A DNA stretch of 64,000 bases, from the NCBI GenBank assembly GCA_902768125.1, contig CACXKA010000003.1, positions 62,001 through 126,000 of the forward strand. The letters run 5' to 3'. Source of the DNA: an uncultured Bacteroidales bacterium. Lineage in GTDB: Bacteria > Bacteroidota > Bacteroidia > Bacteroidales > Bacteroidaceae. This document shows positions 24,232 to 32,741 of the stretch, piece after piece. The notes under the pieces were generated by a model. The model was not told where the DNA came from. It saw only the letters and a program-made list of their open reading frames with translations, and searched no databases. The number at the start of each line of letters is the position of its first letter. Position 1 is the first letter of the stretch. Position numbers and translations under genes: made by a program.

Positions 24232-24792
24232 TTATGCTTCTGCAGGTGCTTCAGCAGCTTCTGCTGCGGGAGCCTCAACTTCTGCGGGAGCTTCTTCAAC
24301 TGGAGCCTCTGCCTCTGCCTGAGCGGCAAGAGCGGCAGCCTTCTTCTCAGCAATCTTAGCTGCGAGAGCCTCATTGGCTTTCTTCTCAGCAGCCAGACGT
24401 GCCTTCTTCTCGGCAGCCTTGTCAGCTGCGTCCTTGTCAGCAGCCTTCTGCTCCTTAGCTTCCTTCTCTTTCTTCCAAGCCTCGAACTTGGCTTCTGCAG
24501 CAGCCTCGTCGAAGGCACCCTTCTTCACACCACCGAGGAGGTGCTTCTTCAGGTAAACGCCTTCCTTAGAAAGGATGTTGCGAACGGTGTCAGTAGGCTG
24601 AGCACCAACGAGCACCCAATGAAGGGCACGCTCAAAGTTCAAATCAATTGTTGCAGGGTTGGTGTTTGGGTTGTAAGTACCAACCTTCTCGATGAAGCGA
24701 CCATCACGTGGTGCCTGTGCATTAGCAATCACGATGCTGTAGAAAGCGTAGTTCTTGCGACCGTGACGCTGCAAACGAATTCTTGTTGCCAT
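24232..24792 (-). CDS. rpsP: 30S ribosomal protein S16 with a long alanine/glutamate-rich tail
   Basis: The first about 80 residues are S16 ([52 protein letters not shown]). S16 is a core 30S assembly protein. The total of 186 residues is about twice the usual 80-90. Residues 95-186 form a charged, then acidic [15 protein letters not shown]-type tail, a known Bacteroidota feature. It is transcribed alone from a -7 box at 24878-24885, through a leader with two tandem hairpins. Confidence 0.96.
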   Translation of the reverse strand: MATRIRLQRHGRKNYAFYSIVIANAQAPRDGRFIEKVGTYNPNTNPATIDLNFERALHWVLVGAQPTDTVRNILSKEGVYLKKHLLGGVKKGAFDEAAAEAKFEAWKKEKEAKEQKAADKDAADKAAEKKARLAAEKKANEALAAKIAEKKAAALAAQAEAEAPVEEAPAEVEAPAAEAAEAPAEA

Positions 24793-24826
24793 TTTGCAAT
24801 AAAAATGTTTAATTATTAATGATTAT

Positions 24827-24873
24827 GTCGCCAACTCGTGACGACGTGAACTCTGTCACTAACTCGTAATGAC
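24827..24873 (-). promoter_or_regulatory. Tandem hairpins in the rpsP 5' leader, possible autoregulatory element
   Basis: Two 19-base units at 24855-24873 and 24827-24845 (minus strand GTCATTACGAGTTAGTGAC and GTCGTCACGAGTTGGCGAC) fold into seven-base-pair hairpins with the same CGAGT loop. The four differences between them are two compensatory pair changes (A-T to G-C and T-A to C-G), so pairing is conserved while sequence is not. They begin about where transcription from the -7 box should start. Binding by S16 or another r-protein is a natural hypothesis. Confidence 0.7.
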
Positions 24874-24877
24874 GGTG

Positions 24878-24885
24878 CAAAGTTA
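24878..24885 (-). promoter_or_regulatory. -7 element of rpsP
   Basis: TAACTTTG on the minus strand; the upstream TTTG lies 24 bp away, longer than optimal. The first hairpin starts five bases downstream. Confidence 0.6.
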
Positions 24886-25071
24886 CGGCTTTTTTCTTTC
24901 ATTTTCCGTCAAAAAGCAAAAACTTTTCACTTTTTCATGTGATTTTTGTGTTTTTCCTTTATTGGTAGGATTAAATTTAGTACTTTTGCCATGTTAAGTT
25001 GTAATCTCTACTTTGCATTTTGCTACTATATGTTGGCAAGTATCTGTCATAATTATAGTCATGCAGTTATT

Positions 25072-25506
25072 ATGAAAGAGACAATAGAGCATCAGGGAGT
25101 GATTGAATCAGTGGAAGGACGTCATGTGAGGGTGAACATTCTTCAGGTGGCGGCGTGTAGTGGCTGCAAGGCTCGTTCGCTGTGCTCGTCCAGCGAGAGC
25201 AAGGAGAAAATCATTGATGTGTATGAGGATGATGCTGCGATGACTTATCGAGTGGGGGAGCAAGTGAAGGTGTGTGGCGCCCTGAGCATGGGCAAGCTGG
25301 CAGTGCGACTGGCATTTGGTGTGCCAGTGGTGCTGATCGTGGTGTGGATGCTGGTGGCGATGGTGTGGCTGAAGTGGGGCGAACTGACGTCGGTGGGTGT
25401 GCTGGCGTTGATTCTGGCGGCTTACTTTTACATATTATATATTAATAGGGAAAGAATGGCAAGGGACTTTGCCTTCTGGATAGAGAAACAATCAAAAACA
25501 AACTAA
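25072..25506 (+). CDS. RseC/SoxR-reducing-system-like protein heading the Rnf operon
   Basis: From the ATG at 25072 (MKETIEHQGVIES) the protein has 144 residues. It has an N-terminal soluble part with the Cys motif AACSGCKARSLC and two transmembrane helices (about residues 77-100 and 105-124), the RseC layout. RseC-like genes often head rnf operons in Bacteroidota and may help deliver electrons or assemble the complex, though the molecular role is unknown. The next gene, rnfB, starts 10 bp downstream. A TACTTTTG -7 box at 24981-24988 is the likely promoter, with a weak -33 box. Confidence 0.88.
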   Translation: MKETIEHQGVIESVEGRHVRVNILQVAACSGCKARSLCSSSESKEKIIDVYEDDAAMTYRVGEQVKVCGALSMGKLAVRLAFGVPVVLIVVWMLVAMVWLKWGELTSVGVLALILAAYFYILYINRERMARDFAFWIEKQSKTN

Positions 25507-25516
25507 ATAACATTTT

Positions 25517-26650
25517 ATGGATATTCAAGTGATTCTAATTGCTGTGGCGGCTTTGGCAATCTTGGGCTTCGTGCTTGCATTGTTGCTGTTTGTGGTGTCA
25601 AAGCGGTTTGCAGTGAAGGAAGATCCCCGATTGGGTCAGGTGCTTGAAGCGTTGCCCGGTGCGAACTGTGGCGGATGTGGCTTTCCAGGTTGTGGCGGTA
25701 TGGCTGCTGCTTGTGTGAAGGCTGCCGATGAAGGTTCGCTGGAAGGACTGAACTGTCCTGTGGGTGGTGCTGACTGCATGGGACAGATTGCGGGTATCTT
25801 GGGCATGGAAGTGGCTGCGGCAACTCCCAAGCTGGCGATCGTGCGATGCAACGGTACGTGTGAGAAACGTCCTCATGTGCGTGAGTACGACGGCGTGATG
25901 AGTTGCCGTGTGGCAAACACCACTTGTATGGGTGAGACTCAGTGCTCTTACGGCTGTCTCGGTTGTGGCGACTGTGTGGCTGCCTGTCAGTTTGATGCAC
26001 TCCACATGAACAAGGAGACGGGTCTTCCTGAGGTGGATGCCGAAAAGTGTACTGCCTGTGGTGCTTGTCAGAAGGCTTGTCCTCGTGGCATCATGGAGGT
26101 GCGCAACGTGAGTGGTGAGAACAAGGATGCCTTTGTGGTGACTTGCATGAACATGGACAAGGGTGCTGAGGCGATGAAGATTTGTGCCAGCTCTTGTATT
26201 GCCTGCAAGAAGTGCCAGAACGCTTGTGGCAGCGATGCCGTGCATGTGGGCAACAACGTGGCTTACATCAATCCTGAGGCTTGTGTGCTTTGTGGTGCTT
26301 GCTTCGAGGCTTGTCCTCGTGGTGCCATCGCTTCTGTCAGCATCAAGGGTGTGGAACGCAGGGACACGCACAATGCGATTCCTGGTGCTGCCAAACCTGC
26401 TGCCAAGGCTGCCCTCGCTGGTGCGCCTGAGAAGCAGGCTGCTCCTGCTGCGCCTGCCAAGCCAGCCAAGGAGTGGAAACCTATCGAAATCAAGTATGAC
26501 GCTCCGCTCATGCCGAGTCAGCAGATTCTCCTTGCAGGTCCAAAGGACATCAGCAATCCTGCGCCTGCAGCCAAAGATGTTAAATTCGAAGATAAGCGCA
26601 CTGACGCTCCACTTCCACCAAGCCAGTTGATTCTGCTTGGCCTTAAATAG
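25517..26650 (+). CDS. rnfB: Rnf complex subunit B, polyferredoxin with extended tail
   Basis: RnfB passes electrons from ferredoxin into the membrane-bound Rnf complex. A membrane anchor (residues 4-26) is followed by the Fe-S motif ANCGGCGFPGC and four CxxCxxC-type ferredoxin clusters (CLGCGDCVAAC, CTACGACQKAC, CIACKKCQNAC, CVLCGACFEAC), ending near residue 275. The last 100 residues are an alanine/proline/lysine-rich linker with two copies of a motif, DAPLMPSQQILLAG and DAPLPPSQLILLG. Such motifs could dock a partner. rnfC begins 11 bp downstream. Confidence 0.95.
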   Translation: MDIQVILIAVAALAILGFVLALLLFVVSKRFAVKEDPRLGQVLEALPGANCGGCGFPGCGGMAAACVKAADEGSLEGLNCPVGGADCMGQIAGILGMEVAAATPKLAIVRCNGTCEKRPHVREYDGVMSCRVANTTCMGETQCSYGCLGCGDCVAACQFDALHMNKETGLPEVDAEKCTACGACQKACPRGIMEVRNVSGENKDAFVVTCMNMDKGAEAMKICASSCIACKKCQNACGSDAVHVGNNVAYINPEACVLCGACFEACPRGAIASVSIKGVERRDTHNAIPGAAKPAAKAALAGAPEKQAAPAAPAKPAKEWKPIEIKYDAPLMPSQQILLAGPKDISNPAPAAKDVKFEDKRTDAPLPPSQLILLGLK

Positions 26651-26661
26651 TAAATGAGCTT

Positions 26662-28020
26662 ATGAAAACATTTAGAATAGGTGGTGTTCATCCAGCGGAG
26701 AACAAACTCTCTGCTGCTGAACCAATCAAGGTGGCGGAATTGCCTCAGGTGGCTGTGTTCCCGATGGGACAGCACATTGGTGCTCCTGCGCTTCCTTGTG
26801 TGCAGAAAGGTGACAAGGTGAAGGTCGGAACGCAGATTGGAACGCCGATGGAGAAGGCGCTCTCCACGTCTATCTTCTCTTCTGTCAGCGGTACTGTATT
26901 GAAAGTTGACACAGTGGTGGATGCCAGCGGCTACAAGAAGCCTGCTGTGTACATCACGGTGGAGGGTGATGAATGGGAAGAGGGCATTGACCGCAGCGAT
27001 AAGCTGGTCACGTTGGCTGACAAGCCAGAACTGACGCCTGAAGCCATCATCGAGAAAGTGAAGAACGCGGGTATCGTTGGTATGGGTGGTGCTTGTTTCC
27101 CCACCCATGTGAAGTTGATGCCTCCTCCTCAGTTCAAGCCCGAATGGGTGATCATCAACGCAGTGGAGTGTGAGCCTTACCTCACTGCCGATCATCGTCT
27201 GATGCTCGAAAAGGCAGACGAGGTGCTGGTGGGTGTGGAACTGCTCATGAAGGCTGCCAAAGTGACGAAGGGCTTCATCGGCATCGAGGAGAACAAGCCT
27301 GATGCCATCAAGCTGATGACGGAGAAATGTGCTGCCCAGCATCCCAATATCGAGGTCGTTCCCCTGAAGACGAAATATCCACAGGGTGGTGAGAAACAGT
27401 TGATTGATGCCGTTGTGCGTCGTCAGGTTCCTGCTCCTCCTGCCTTGCCTGTATCCGTTGGAGCAATCATTCAGAACGTGGGTACTGCTTTTGCTGTGTA
27501 TGAGGCAGTTATGAAGAACAAACCACTCTTCGAACGTATCGTAACCGTGACGGGTAAAGGTCTCCAGAAGCCCAGCAACTTCCTCACTCGTATGGGTACG
27601 CCCATGAGCCAGTTGATTGAGGCTTGTGGCGGTCTGCCAGAGGGTGATGTGAAGGTGATTGGTGGTGGTCCGATGATGGGTAAGGCACTCGTGAATACAG
27701 AGGTGCCTATCTGCAAAGGCTCGTCGGGTGTGCTCATCATGAGTGGCGACGATGTGCGTCGTGGTGAACCAGAACCCTGTATCCGTTGTGGCAAGTGTGT
27801 GAGTGCCTGCCCAATGGGTCTTGAACCTTATCTCCTCGCCACTTGCTCAGGCAAGAAGATGTGGGACAAGGTGGAGGCAGAGGATGTCACCAGCTGTATC
27901 GAGTGTGGCTCGTGCCAGTTCACTTGTCCGTCGAAGCGTCCGCTGCTCGACCTCATCCGCATGGGTAAAACAACTGTAATGACTAATATTCGCGCCCGTC
28001 AGATGGCTGCAAAAAAATAG
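26662..28020 (+). CDS. rnfC: Rnf complex subunit C, NADH/Fe-S subunit
   Basis: RnfC contacts NAD(H) at the cytoplasmic face. KNAGIVGMGGACFPTHVKL (residues about 131-150) is the glycine-rich FMN/NADH-binding loop, and VECEPYLTADHRLM follows. Two 4Fe-4S motifs lie near the C-terminus (CIRCGKCVSACPMGLEP, then CIECGSCQFTCPSKRP). The length of 452 residues is usual for Bacteroidota. The stop is followed directly by the first 139-bp repeat. Confidence 0.96.
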   Translation: MKTFRIGGVHPAENKLSAAEPIKVAELPQVAVFPMGQHIGAPALPCVQKGDKVKVGTQIGTPMEKALSTSIFSSVSGTVLKVDTVVDASGYKKPAVYITVEGDEWEEGIDRSDKLVTLADKPELTPEAIIEKVKNAGIVGMGGACFPTHVKLMPPPQFKPEWVIINAVECEPYLTADHRLMLEKADEVLVGVELLMKAAKVTKGFIGIEENKPDAIKLMTEKCAAQHPNIEVVPLKTKYPQGGEKQLIDAVVRRQVPAPPALPVSVGAIIQNVGTAFAVYEAVMKNKPLFERIVTVTGKGLQKPSNFLTRMGTPMSQLIEACGGLPEGDVKVIGGGPMMGKALVNTEVPICKGSSGVLIMSGDDVRRGEPEPCIRCGKCVSACPMGLEPYLLATCSGKKMWDKVEAEDVTSCIECGSCQFTCPSKRPLLDLIRMGKTTVMTNIRARQMAAKK

Positions 28021-28023
28021 AAT

Positions 28024-28162
28024 AATTTACGATTTTACAATTTACGATTGACGATTGATTGGGTCATTTAGTGATTGAACTATTTGCCATTCGGATAGAA
28101 AAATGATTAAATTGCTCAAATCGAAAAATAAATAGTAAATAGTAAATCGACAAATAGTAAAT
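28024..28162 (+). repeat. 139-bp MITE-like repeat in the rnfC-rnfD spacer (copy 1)
   Basis: It starts with AATTTACGATTTTACAATTT and ends with an imperfect inverted version (about 25 of 32 terminal bases match). It fills nearly the whole spacer, and near-identical copies occupy two later rnf spacers in the same orientation. Confidence 0.92.
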
Positions 28163-28168
28163 ATTTAT

Positions 28169-29155
28169 ATGAGTAAATTAGTAGTATCACTTTCACCTCA
28201 CGTGCATAGCGGTGACTCCGTGCAGAATAACATGTACTGGGTGTGCATCGCTTTGGTGCCAGCACTCATCTGCTCGTTCATCAAATTTGGCGTGGGGGCA
28301 ATCATAACCACAGCCATTTCGGTGGTTTCGTGTGTGTTCTTCGAGTGGGCTATCAACAAGTTCATGCTGAAGAACCCCAAGTGTACCGTCTGTGACGGCT
28401 CTGCCATTCTCACGGGTATTCTCCTGGCATTCAACATGCCCAGCAACATTGCGCCTTGGATCATCATCGTGGGTGCGTTGTTCGCGATTGGCATCGTCAA
28501 GATGACCTTTGGCGGTTTGGGTTGCAACCTCTTCAATCCAGCCCTTGCAGGTCGTGCTTTCCTGCTCATTTCGTTCCCTGTTCAGATGACCACTTGGCCA
28601 GTTCCTGGACAGGGCTTCGGCACCTATCTCGATGCCACCACAGGCGCAACGCCTCTCTCCATCATGAAGGCTGCGTTCAAGAGTGGCAATCCAGAGATGC
28701 TGAAGGAACTTCCTTCTTTCTATGACATGCTCGTTGGCAACACGGGTGGTTGTCTCGGAGAGGTTTGTGCGGCAGCACTCATCCTTGGTTTCATCATCCT
28801 GTTGGTGAAGAAGGTCATCACCTGGCATATCCCTGTCAGCATCTTGGTGACGGTGGCTGTGTTCTCAGGACTTCTCAACCTCGCCAATCCTGTTTATGCC
28901 AATCCATTGGCTGAGTTGATGAGTGGTGGTCTCTTGTTGGGTGCCATCTTCATGGCCACCGACTATGTGACCTCTCCTATGAGCAAGAACGGACAGCTGA
29001 TCTATGGTGTTGCCATCGGTTTCCTGACCGTCATTATCCGTGCCTACGGCGCTTATCCTGAGGGTATGTCGTTTGCCATCCTCATCATGAACGCCTTTGT
29101 GCCCCTCATCAACAATAAGTTCAAACCAAAGCGCTTCGGTGAAGCCATAAAATAA
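28169..29155 (+). CDS. rnfD: Rnf complex subunit D, membrane flavoprotein
   Basis: This 328-residue protein has about ten membrane helices. The covalent FMN site is the Thr of TTGATPLS near residue 161, as in NqrB/RnfD. GLGCNLFNPALAGRAF and DYVTSPMS are conserved family segments. It helps couple electron flow to Na+ or H+ export. The final TAA overlaps the first base of repeat copy 2. Confidence 0.95.
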   Translation: MSKLVVSLSPHVHSGDSVQNNMYWVCIALVPALICSFIKFGVGAIITTAISVVSCVFFEWAINKFMLKNPKCTVCDGSAILTGILLAFNMPSNIAPWIIIVGALFAIGIVKMTFGGLGCNLFNPALAGRAFLLISFPVQMTTWPVPGQGFGTYLDATTGATPLSIMKAAFKSGNPEMLKELPSFYDMLVGNTGGCLGEVCAAALILGFIILLVKKVITWHIPVSILVTVAVFSGLLNLANPVYANPLAELMSGGLLLGAIFMATDYVTSPMSKNGQLIYGVAIGFLTVIIRAYGAYPEGMSFAILIMNAFVPLINNKFKPKRFGEAIK

Positions 29156-29292
29156 TTTACGATTTTATCATTTACGATTGACGATTGATTGGGTCATTTA
29201 GTGATTGAACTATTTGCCTTTCGGATAGAAAAATGATTAAATTGCTCAAATCGAAAAATAAATTGTAAATAGTAAATTGACAAATAGTAAAT
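29154..29292 (+). repeat. 139-bp MITE-like repeat in the rnfD-rnfG spacer (copy 2)
   Basis: It is the same length and orientation as copies 1 and 4, with only a handful of substitutions (for example TGCCTTTC for TGCCATTC). It supplies part of the rnfD stop codon. Confidence 0.92.
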
Positions 29293-29298
29293 AATAAG

Positions 29299-29913
29299 AT
29301 GAAAAAGTTAAAGTCTTCATTAACGAATATGTTGGCGGTGCTCACCATCATCGCCATCGTGGCAGCGGGCGTGCTGGCTTCAGTCAATGCGGTCACGGCT
29401 CCTCAGATAGAGAAAATCAATGCAGAGAACTTGGCTGCCGGCATCAAGGCTGTGATGGGCAGCGAGGATATCAAGGTGTCAGAACCTTGGGAAGTGGATG
29501 CTTTCACTGCCTATGACATCAACGACAAGCAGGGCAATCTGCTGGGTAAGGCAGTGGTCACTACAGAGAATGGTTTTGGCGGTCCACTCAAGGTGTTGGT
29601 TGGTTTCGATACAGAAGGAAAGATCCTCGGCTACACCGTGCTTGAGCATGCTGAGACTCCAGGTCTTGGTGCGAAAGCAGGAGAGTGGTTCCAGGATAAA
29701 ATCATTGGTATGAATCCTGGTGTCAACAACTTCACGGTCAGCAAGGACGGTGGCGAAGTGGATGCCATCACAGCTTCCACCATCACCAGTCGTGCTTTCC
29801 TCCGTGCCATCCAGAATGCCTACGACAAGATCATTGCAGGTCAGGATGTCACCTCTGGTGCCTCTCAGCAAGCATCTGCTGCAGATATGGGAACCCCCGA
29901 AGTCATTGAATAG
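29299..29913 (+). CDS. rnfG: Rnf complex subunit G, periplasmic flavoprotein
   Basis: An N-terminal membrane anchor (residues about 9-30) is followed by an FMN-binding domain (204 residues in all) with LEHAETPGLGAK and DAITASTITSRAF. The Thr in ASTIT is the expected phosphoester-linked FMN attachment residue. The short C-terminus ASQQASAADMG is low-complexity. It is followed by the longest of the operon's repeat-filled spacers. Confidence 0.94.
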   Translation: MKKLKSSLTNMLAVLTIIAIVAAGVLASVNAVTAPQIEKINAENLAAGIKAVMGSEDIKVSEPWEVDAFTAYDINDKQGNLLGKAVVTTENGFGGPLKVLVGFDTEGKILGYTVLEHAETPGLGAKAGEWFQDKIIGMNPGVNNFTVSKDGGEVDAITASTITSRAFLRAIQNAYDKIIAGQDVTSGASQQASAADMGTPEVIE

Positions 29914-29919
29914 ACGTGA

Positions 29920-30141
29920 AATTTACGATTTCACAATTTACGATTTACGATTGATTTTTCAATTTGATTATTTAGAGATTTGATGGATAAGACTGAATTG
30001 CAAGAGAGGATGACTTCCTTTGCGGTACGTATTGTAAAGATGGTCGATGCGATGCCTTCAACGGTGTCTGCAAGCTAATGAAATCGTAAAATCAACAAAA
30101 TCGTAAATAAATAGTAAATAGTAAATCGTCAAATAGTAAAT
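29920..30141 (+). repeat. 222-bp composite repeat in the rnfG-rnfE spacer (copy 3)
   Basis: Its ends match the 139-bp elements (AATTTACGATT... and ...AATAGTAAATCGTCAAATAG), but the centre contains a truncated ORF of the four-helix-bundle (23S rRNA intervening-sequence) type. This suggests the short copies are deletion derivatives of a longer cassette. Confidence 0.82.
29983..30078 (+). pseudogene. Truncated four-helix-bundle (S23/IVS-type) protein, 31 codons
   Basis: MDKTELQERMTSFAVRIVKM continues to MPSTVSAS and a stop. This matches the first helix of the four-helix-bundle family (LQERxxxFAVRIVKMVDxMP), whose full proteins are about 115-120 residues and were first found in 23S rRNA intervening sequences. 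Helices 2-4, including the RSGTSxGANY motif, are missing. It lies within the composite repeat. Confidence 0.75.
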
Positions 30142-30150
30142 TAAGTATAT

Positions 30151-30738
30151 ATGAATAATTTCAAAGTATTGATGAATGGTATCATCAAAGAGAATCCGAC
30201 ATTTGTCCTGCTTTTGGGTATGTGTCCAACGCTCGGTACCACTTCTTCCGCTATCAACGGTATGTCGATGGGACTCGCCACGATGTGCGTGCTCATCGTT
30301 TCCAACTTCATCATTGCCCTCATCAAGAAACTCATTCCTGATGCTGTGCGCATCCCTTCCTACATCGTGGTCATCGCCAGTCTTGTGACGGTGCTCCAGA
30401 TGGTCATCAAGGCGTATGCACCTGAGATTGACAAGAGCCTCGGACTCTTCATCCCACTGATCGTGGTGAACTGTATCATCCTCGGTCGTGCTGAGTCGTT
30501 CGCTGCCAAGAACGGAGCCATCGCTTCCATCTTCGATGGTATCGGCATCGGTCTCGGTTTCACCATCGCACTCACTTGTCTGGGTGCTGTCCGTGAATTG
30601 CTAGGCACAGGAGCCATCTTCGGCATCACCCTGTGGGGCGAGAACTACGGTATGCTCATGTTTGTGTTGGCACCTGGTGCCTTCCTTGCGCTTGGCTACC
30701 TGATTGTATTGTTTAACAAACTCACCAAGAAAGCTTAG
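30151..30738 (+). CDS. rnfE: Rnf complex subunit E, membrane protein
   Basis: The 195-residue protein has six membrane helices and is homologous to RnfA and NqrD. Conserved pieces are NPTFVLLLGMCPTLGTTSSA, FIPLIVVNCIILGRAE and the late GAVRELLGTG. With RnfA it forms the inverted-topology pair that carries a shared Fe-S centre and the ion path. It is flanked on both sides by repeat-filled spacers. Confidence 0.95.
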   Translation: MNNFKVLMNGIIKENPTFVLLLGMCPTLGTTSSAINGMSMGLATMCVLIVSNFIIALIKKLIPDAVRIPSYIVVIASLVTVLQMVIKAYAPEIDKSLGLFIPLIVVNCIILGRAESFAAKNGAIASIFDGIGIGLGFTIALTCLGAVRELLGTGAIFGITLWGENYGMLMFVLAPGAFLALGYLIVLFNKLTKKA

Positions 30739-30742
30739 TAAT

Positions 30743-30881
30743 AATTTACGATTTTACAATTTACGATTGACGATTGATTGGCTCATTTAGTGATTGAACT
30801 ATTTGCCATTCGGATAGAAAAATCATTAAATTGTTCAAATCGAAAAATAAATAGTAAATAGTAAATCGACAAATAGTAAAT
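30743..30881 (+). repeat. 139-bp MITE-like repeat in the rnfE-rnfA spacer (copy 4)
   Basis: It has the same length and polarity as copies 1 and 2 and differs at a few positions (for example GGCTC for GGGTC). It fills almost the entire spacer between rnfE and rnfA. Confidence 0.92.
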
Positions 30882-30888
30882 AATCTCT

Positions 30889-31500
30889 ATGGATTACGTA
30901 TTAAGTCTTGTTTTGATTATCATTGTTGCCATCTTCGTCAACAACGTCGTTTTGGCACAGTTCCTCGGCATCTGTCCTTTCTTGGGTGTGTCGAAGAAAG
31001 TGGATACCGCTTCAGGCATGGGTATGGCTGTGACTGCCGTCTTGGTGGTTGCCACCATCGTCACCTATCTCTTGCAGGTGTATGTGCTCAATGCCTTTGG
31101 TCTCGAATATCTCCAGACAATTGCTTTCATCCTCGTCATTGCTGCCTTGGTGCAGATGATTGAGATTATCCTCAAGAAGACCATGCCCGCCCTCTATCAG
31201 GCACTCGGCGTGTTCCTTCCCCTCATCACCACCAACTGCTGTATCTTGGGTGTTGCCATTCTGGTCATCCAGAAGGATTACGACCTGCTCGAAGGCATCG
31301 TGTATGCACTCTCCACAGGTATCGGCTTCCTCCTTGCGATGGTGCTCTTTGCGGGTCTCCGCGAGCAGCTCGACTTGGTGGATGTGCCAAAGGCTTTCCG
31401 TGGTGTGCCTATCGCGCTCGTCACCGCTTCTCTCCTTGCGATGGCCTTCATGGGCTTCTCAGGTGTCGATGGCGGTCTGAAAATACTCTTCGGATTGTAA
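30889..31500 (+). CDS. rnfA: Rnf complex subunit A, membrane protein
   Basis: This 203-residue protein has six membrane helices and the conserved NNVVLAQFLGICPFLGVSKK and FLPLITTNCCILGVAI segments with the Cys residues that bind the membrane Fe-S centre. It is the last gene of the rseC-rnfBCDGEA operon. The subunit order B, C, D, G, E, A agrees with Bacteroidota rnf loci. Confidence 0.96.
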   Translation: MDYVLSLVLIIIVAIFVNNVVLAQFLGICPFLGVSKKVDTASGMGMAVTAVLVVATIVTYLLQVYVLNAFGLEYLQTIAFILVIAALVQMIEIILKKTMPALYQALGVFLPLITTNCCILGVAILVIQKDYDLLEGIVYALSTGIGFLLAMVLFAGLREQLDLVDVPKAFRGVPIALVTASLLAMAFMGFSGVDGGLKILFGL

Positions 31501-31535
31501 AAGTGGATTAAACCTTTCTGTGTTTATTTGTGTCC

Positions 31536-31556
31536 AAAAGATTGTAAATCTTTTAT
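31536..31556 (+). terminator. A/T-rich hairpin after rnfA, weak terminator candidate
   Basis: AAAAGATT at 31536-31543 pairs with AATCTTTT at 31547-31554 around a three-base loop. With only A/T-rich pairs and a short T tract it is a weak call. Confidence 0.4.
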
Positions 31557-31597
31557 TCATTTACTAATTTAATCACTCTAATTCTAAAACAAAACTT

Positions 31598-32638
31598 ATG
31601 AAAAGTTATTTGAAGACATTGGCACTCGGTGCTTCACTTCTTAGCGCTACAGTCATGATGGCACAACCAGGTGGTGGTTTCCCAGGCGGAGGTTTCCCAG
31701 GTGGCGGCTTCCCCGGTGGAGGTGGTTTTGGTGGCGGCTTCGGAGGTTTCGGCGGCGACCAGAGCTCACAGGCAAAGGCTGAGTATTCTGAGAAATTCTC
31801 TGACATCAACTATGCTGGTGATGACGGTCAGGTTTACCACATGCTGGATATCTATCTTCCCAAGGAAGTGAAGGAGAAGTATCCTGTTGTGGTGCACATC
31901 TACGGAAGTGCGTGGGGTAGCAACAGCTCTAAGGGTGCTGCTGATATCAACACGATCTGTGCTGCGCTGCTCAAGGCAGGTTATGCAGTGGTGACTCCTA
32001 ACCACCGCTCTATCGGTGATGGTAAATGGCCTGCTCAGGTGAATGACATCAAGGCGGTTATCCGTTTCATCCGCGCCAATGCTGCCAAGTATAAATTTGA
32101 TACTTCTTTCATCGCTACATCTGGATTCTCTTCAGGTGGTCATTTGTCTGCTGTGACAGCACTTTCAAATGGTGTGAAGGTGGCTAAGCAGGGCAATGCA
32201 GAGTATGATGTGGAAGGTAGTGTAGGTCCTTACACCAAGGAGTCAAGCTACGTGAACGCATTCTGCGACTGGTCAGGTCCTACGGAATTGCTCCAGATGG
32301 AGTGTGGTAACGCAATGGTGTTTGGTGGCAAGGGCAACACCCCAGAGGAACAGCTCATCGGCGCTCCAAAGGAGGGTAATGAGAGCAAGTTCTTGTTGCT
32401 GAGTGCATCAGGCTATATCGACAAGAATGATGTTCCTGGTTACATCTTCCACGGCGACAAGGACTTCGTGGTGGCATCTTGTGTGAGCCAGTACCTCTAT
32501 GACCAGCTCCAGAAGGCTGGTGTGGAAAGCTACATCGTTCGTGAGCCAGAAGGTGGTCATGGCATGGGTATGTATTCAGAGGAAAACCTCAAGAAGATGG
32601 TGGACTTCCTGAACAAGGTTCGTGCAACGAAGAAGTAA
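31598..32638 (+). CDS. Secreted alpha/beta-hydrolase (esterase-like) with a glycine-rich N-terminal repeat
   Basis: A signal peptide (about residues 1-22) is followed by four GGGFP-like repeats (PGGGFPGGGFPGGGFPGGGG) and a GGFGGGFGGFGG stretch. The catalytic domain is of carboxylesterase/BD-FAE type: VVHIYGSAWGS (oxyanion strand), nucleophile Ser in TSGFSSGGHLS, Asp in HGDKDFVV and His in EGGHGMGM. These enzymes often remove acyl groups from polysaccharides or small esters; the substrate is unknown. The flexible glycine tract could serve as a surface linker. It is monocistronic, ended by a good terminator. Confidence 0.85.
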   Translation: MKSYLKTLALGASLLSATVMMAQPGGGFPGGGFPGGGFPGGGGFGGGFGGFGGDQSSQAKAEYSEKFSDINYAGDDGQVYHMLDIYLPKEVKEKYPVVVHIYGSAWGSNSSKGAADINTICAALLKAGYAVVTPNHRSIGDGKWPAQVNDIKAVIRFIRANAAKYKFDTSFIATSGFSSGGHLSAVTALSNGVKVAKQGNAEYDVEGSVGPYTKESSYVNAFCDWSGPTELLQMECGNAMVFGGKGNTPEEQLIGAPKEGNESKFLLLSASGYIDKNDVPGYIFHGDKDFVVASCVSQYLYDQLQKAGVESYIVREPEGGHGMGMYSEENLKKMVDFLNKVRATKK

Positions 32639-32666
32639 GAAACTTTCCCTTCAAAGAAACATAGTG

Positions 32667-32702
32667 AAGTCTCTCCACATTGCTTGTGGAGGGACTTTTT
32701 TT
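32667..32702 (+). terminator. Intrinsic terminator of the esterase gene
   Basis: A 13-bp stem (arms 32667-32679 and 32685-32697, one G-T pair) with a five-base loop is followed by a T run. Confidence 0.92.
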
Positions 32703-32741
32703 GTATGTGGTAGATTTGTGTTGAAAAAAGTATGAGAATGC

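Noticed and set aside
28024-30881. Rnf spacers read as attenuators or riboswitches
   Set aside because: Near-identical sequence in three spacers with terminal inverted repeats is better explained by dispersed elements. A regulatory effect remains possible but is not shown.
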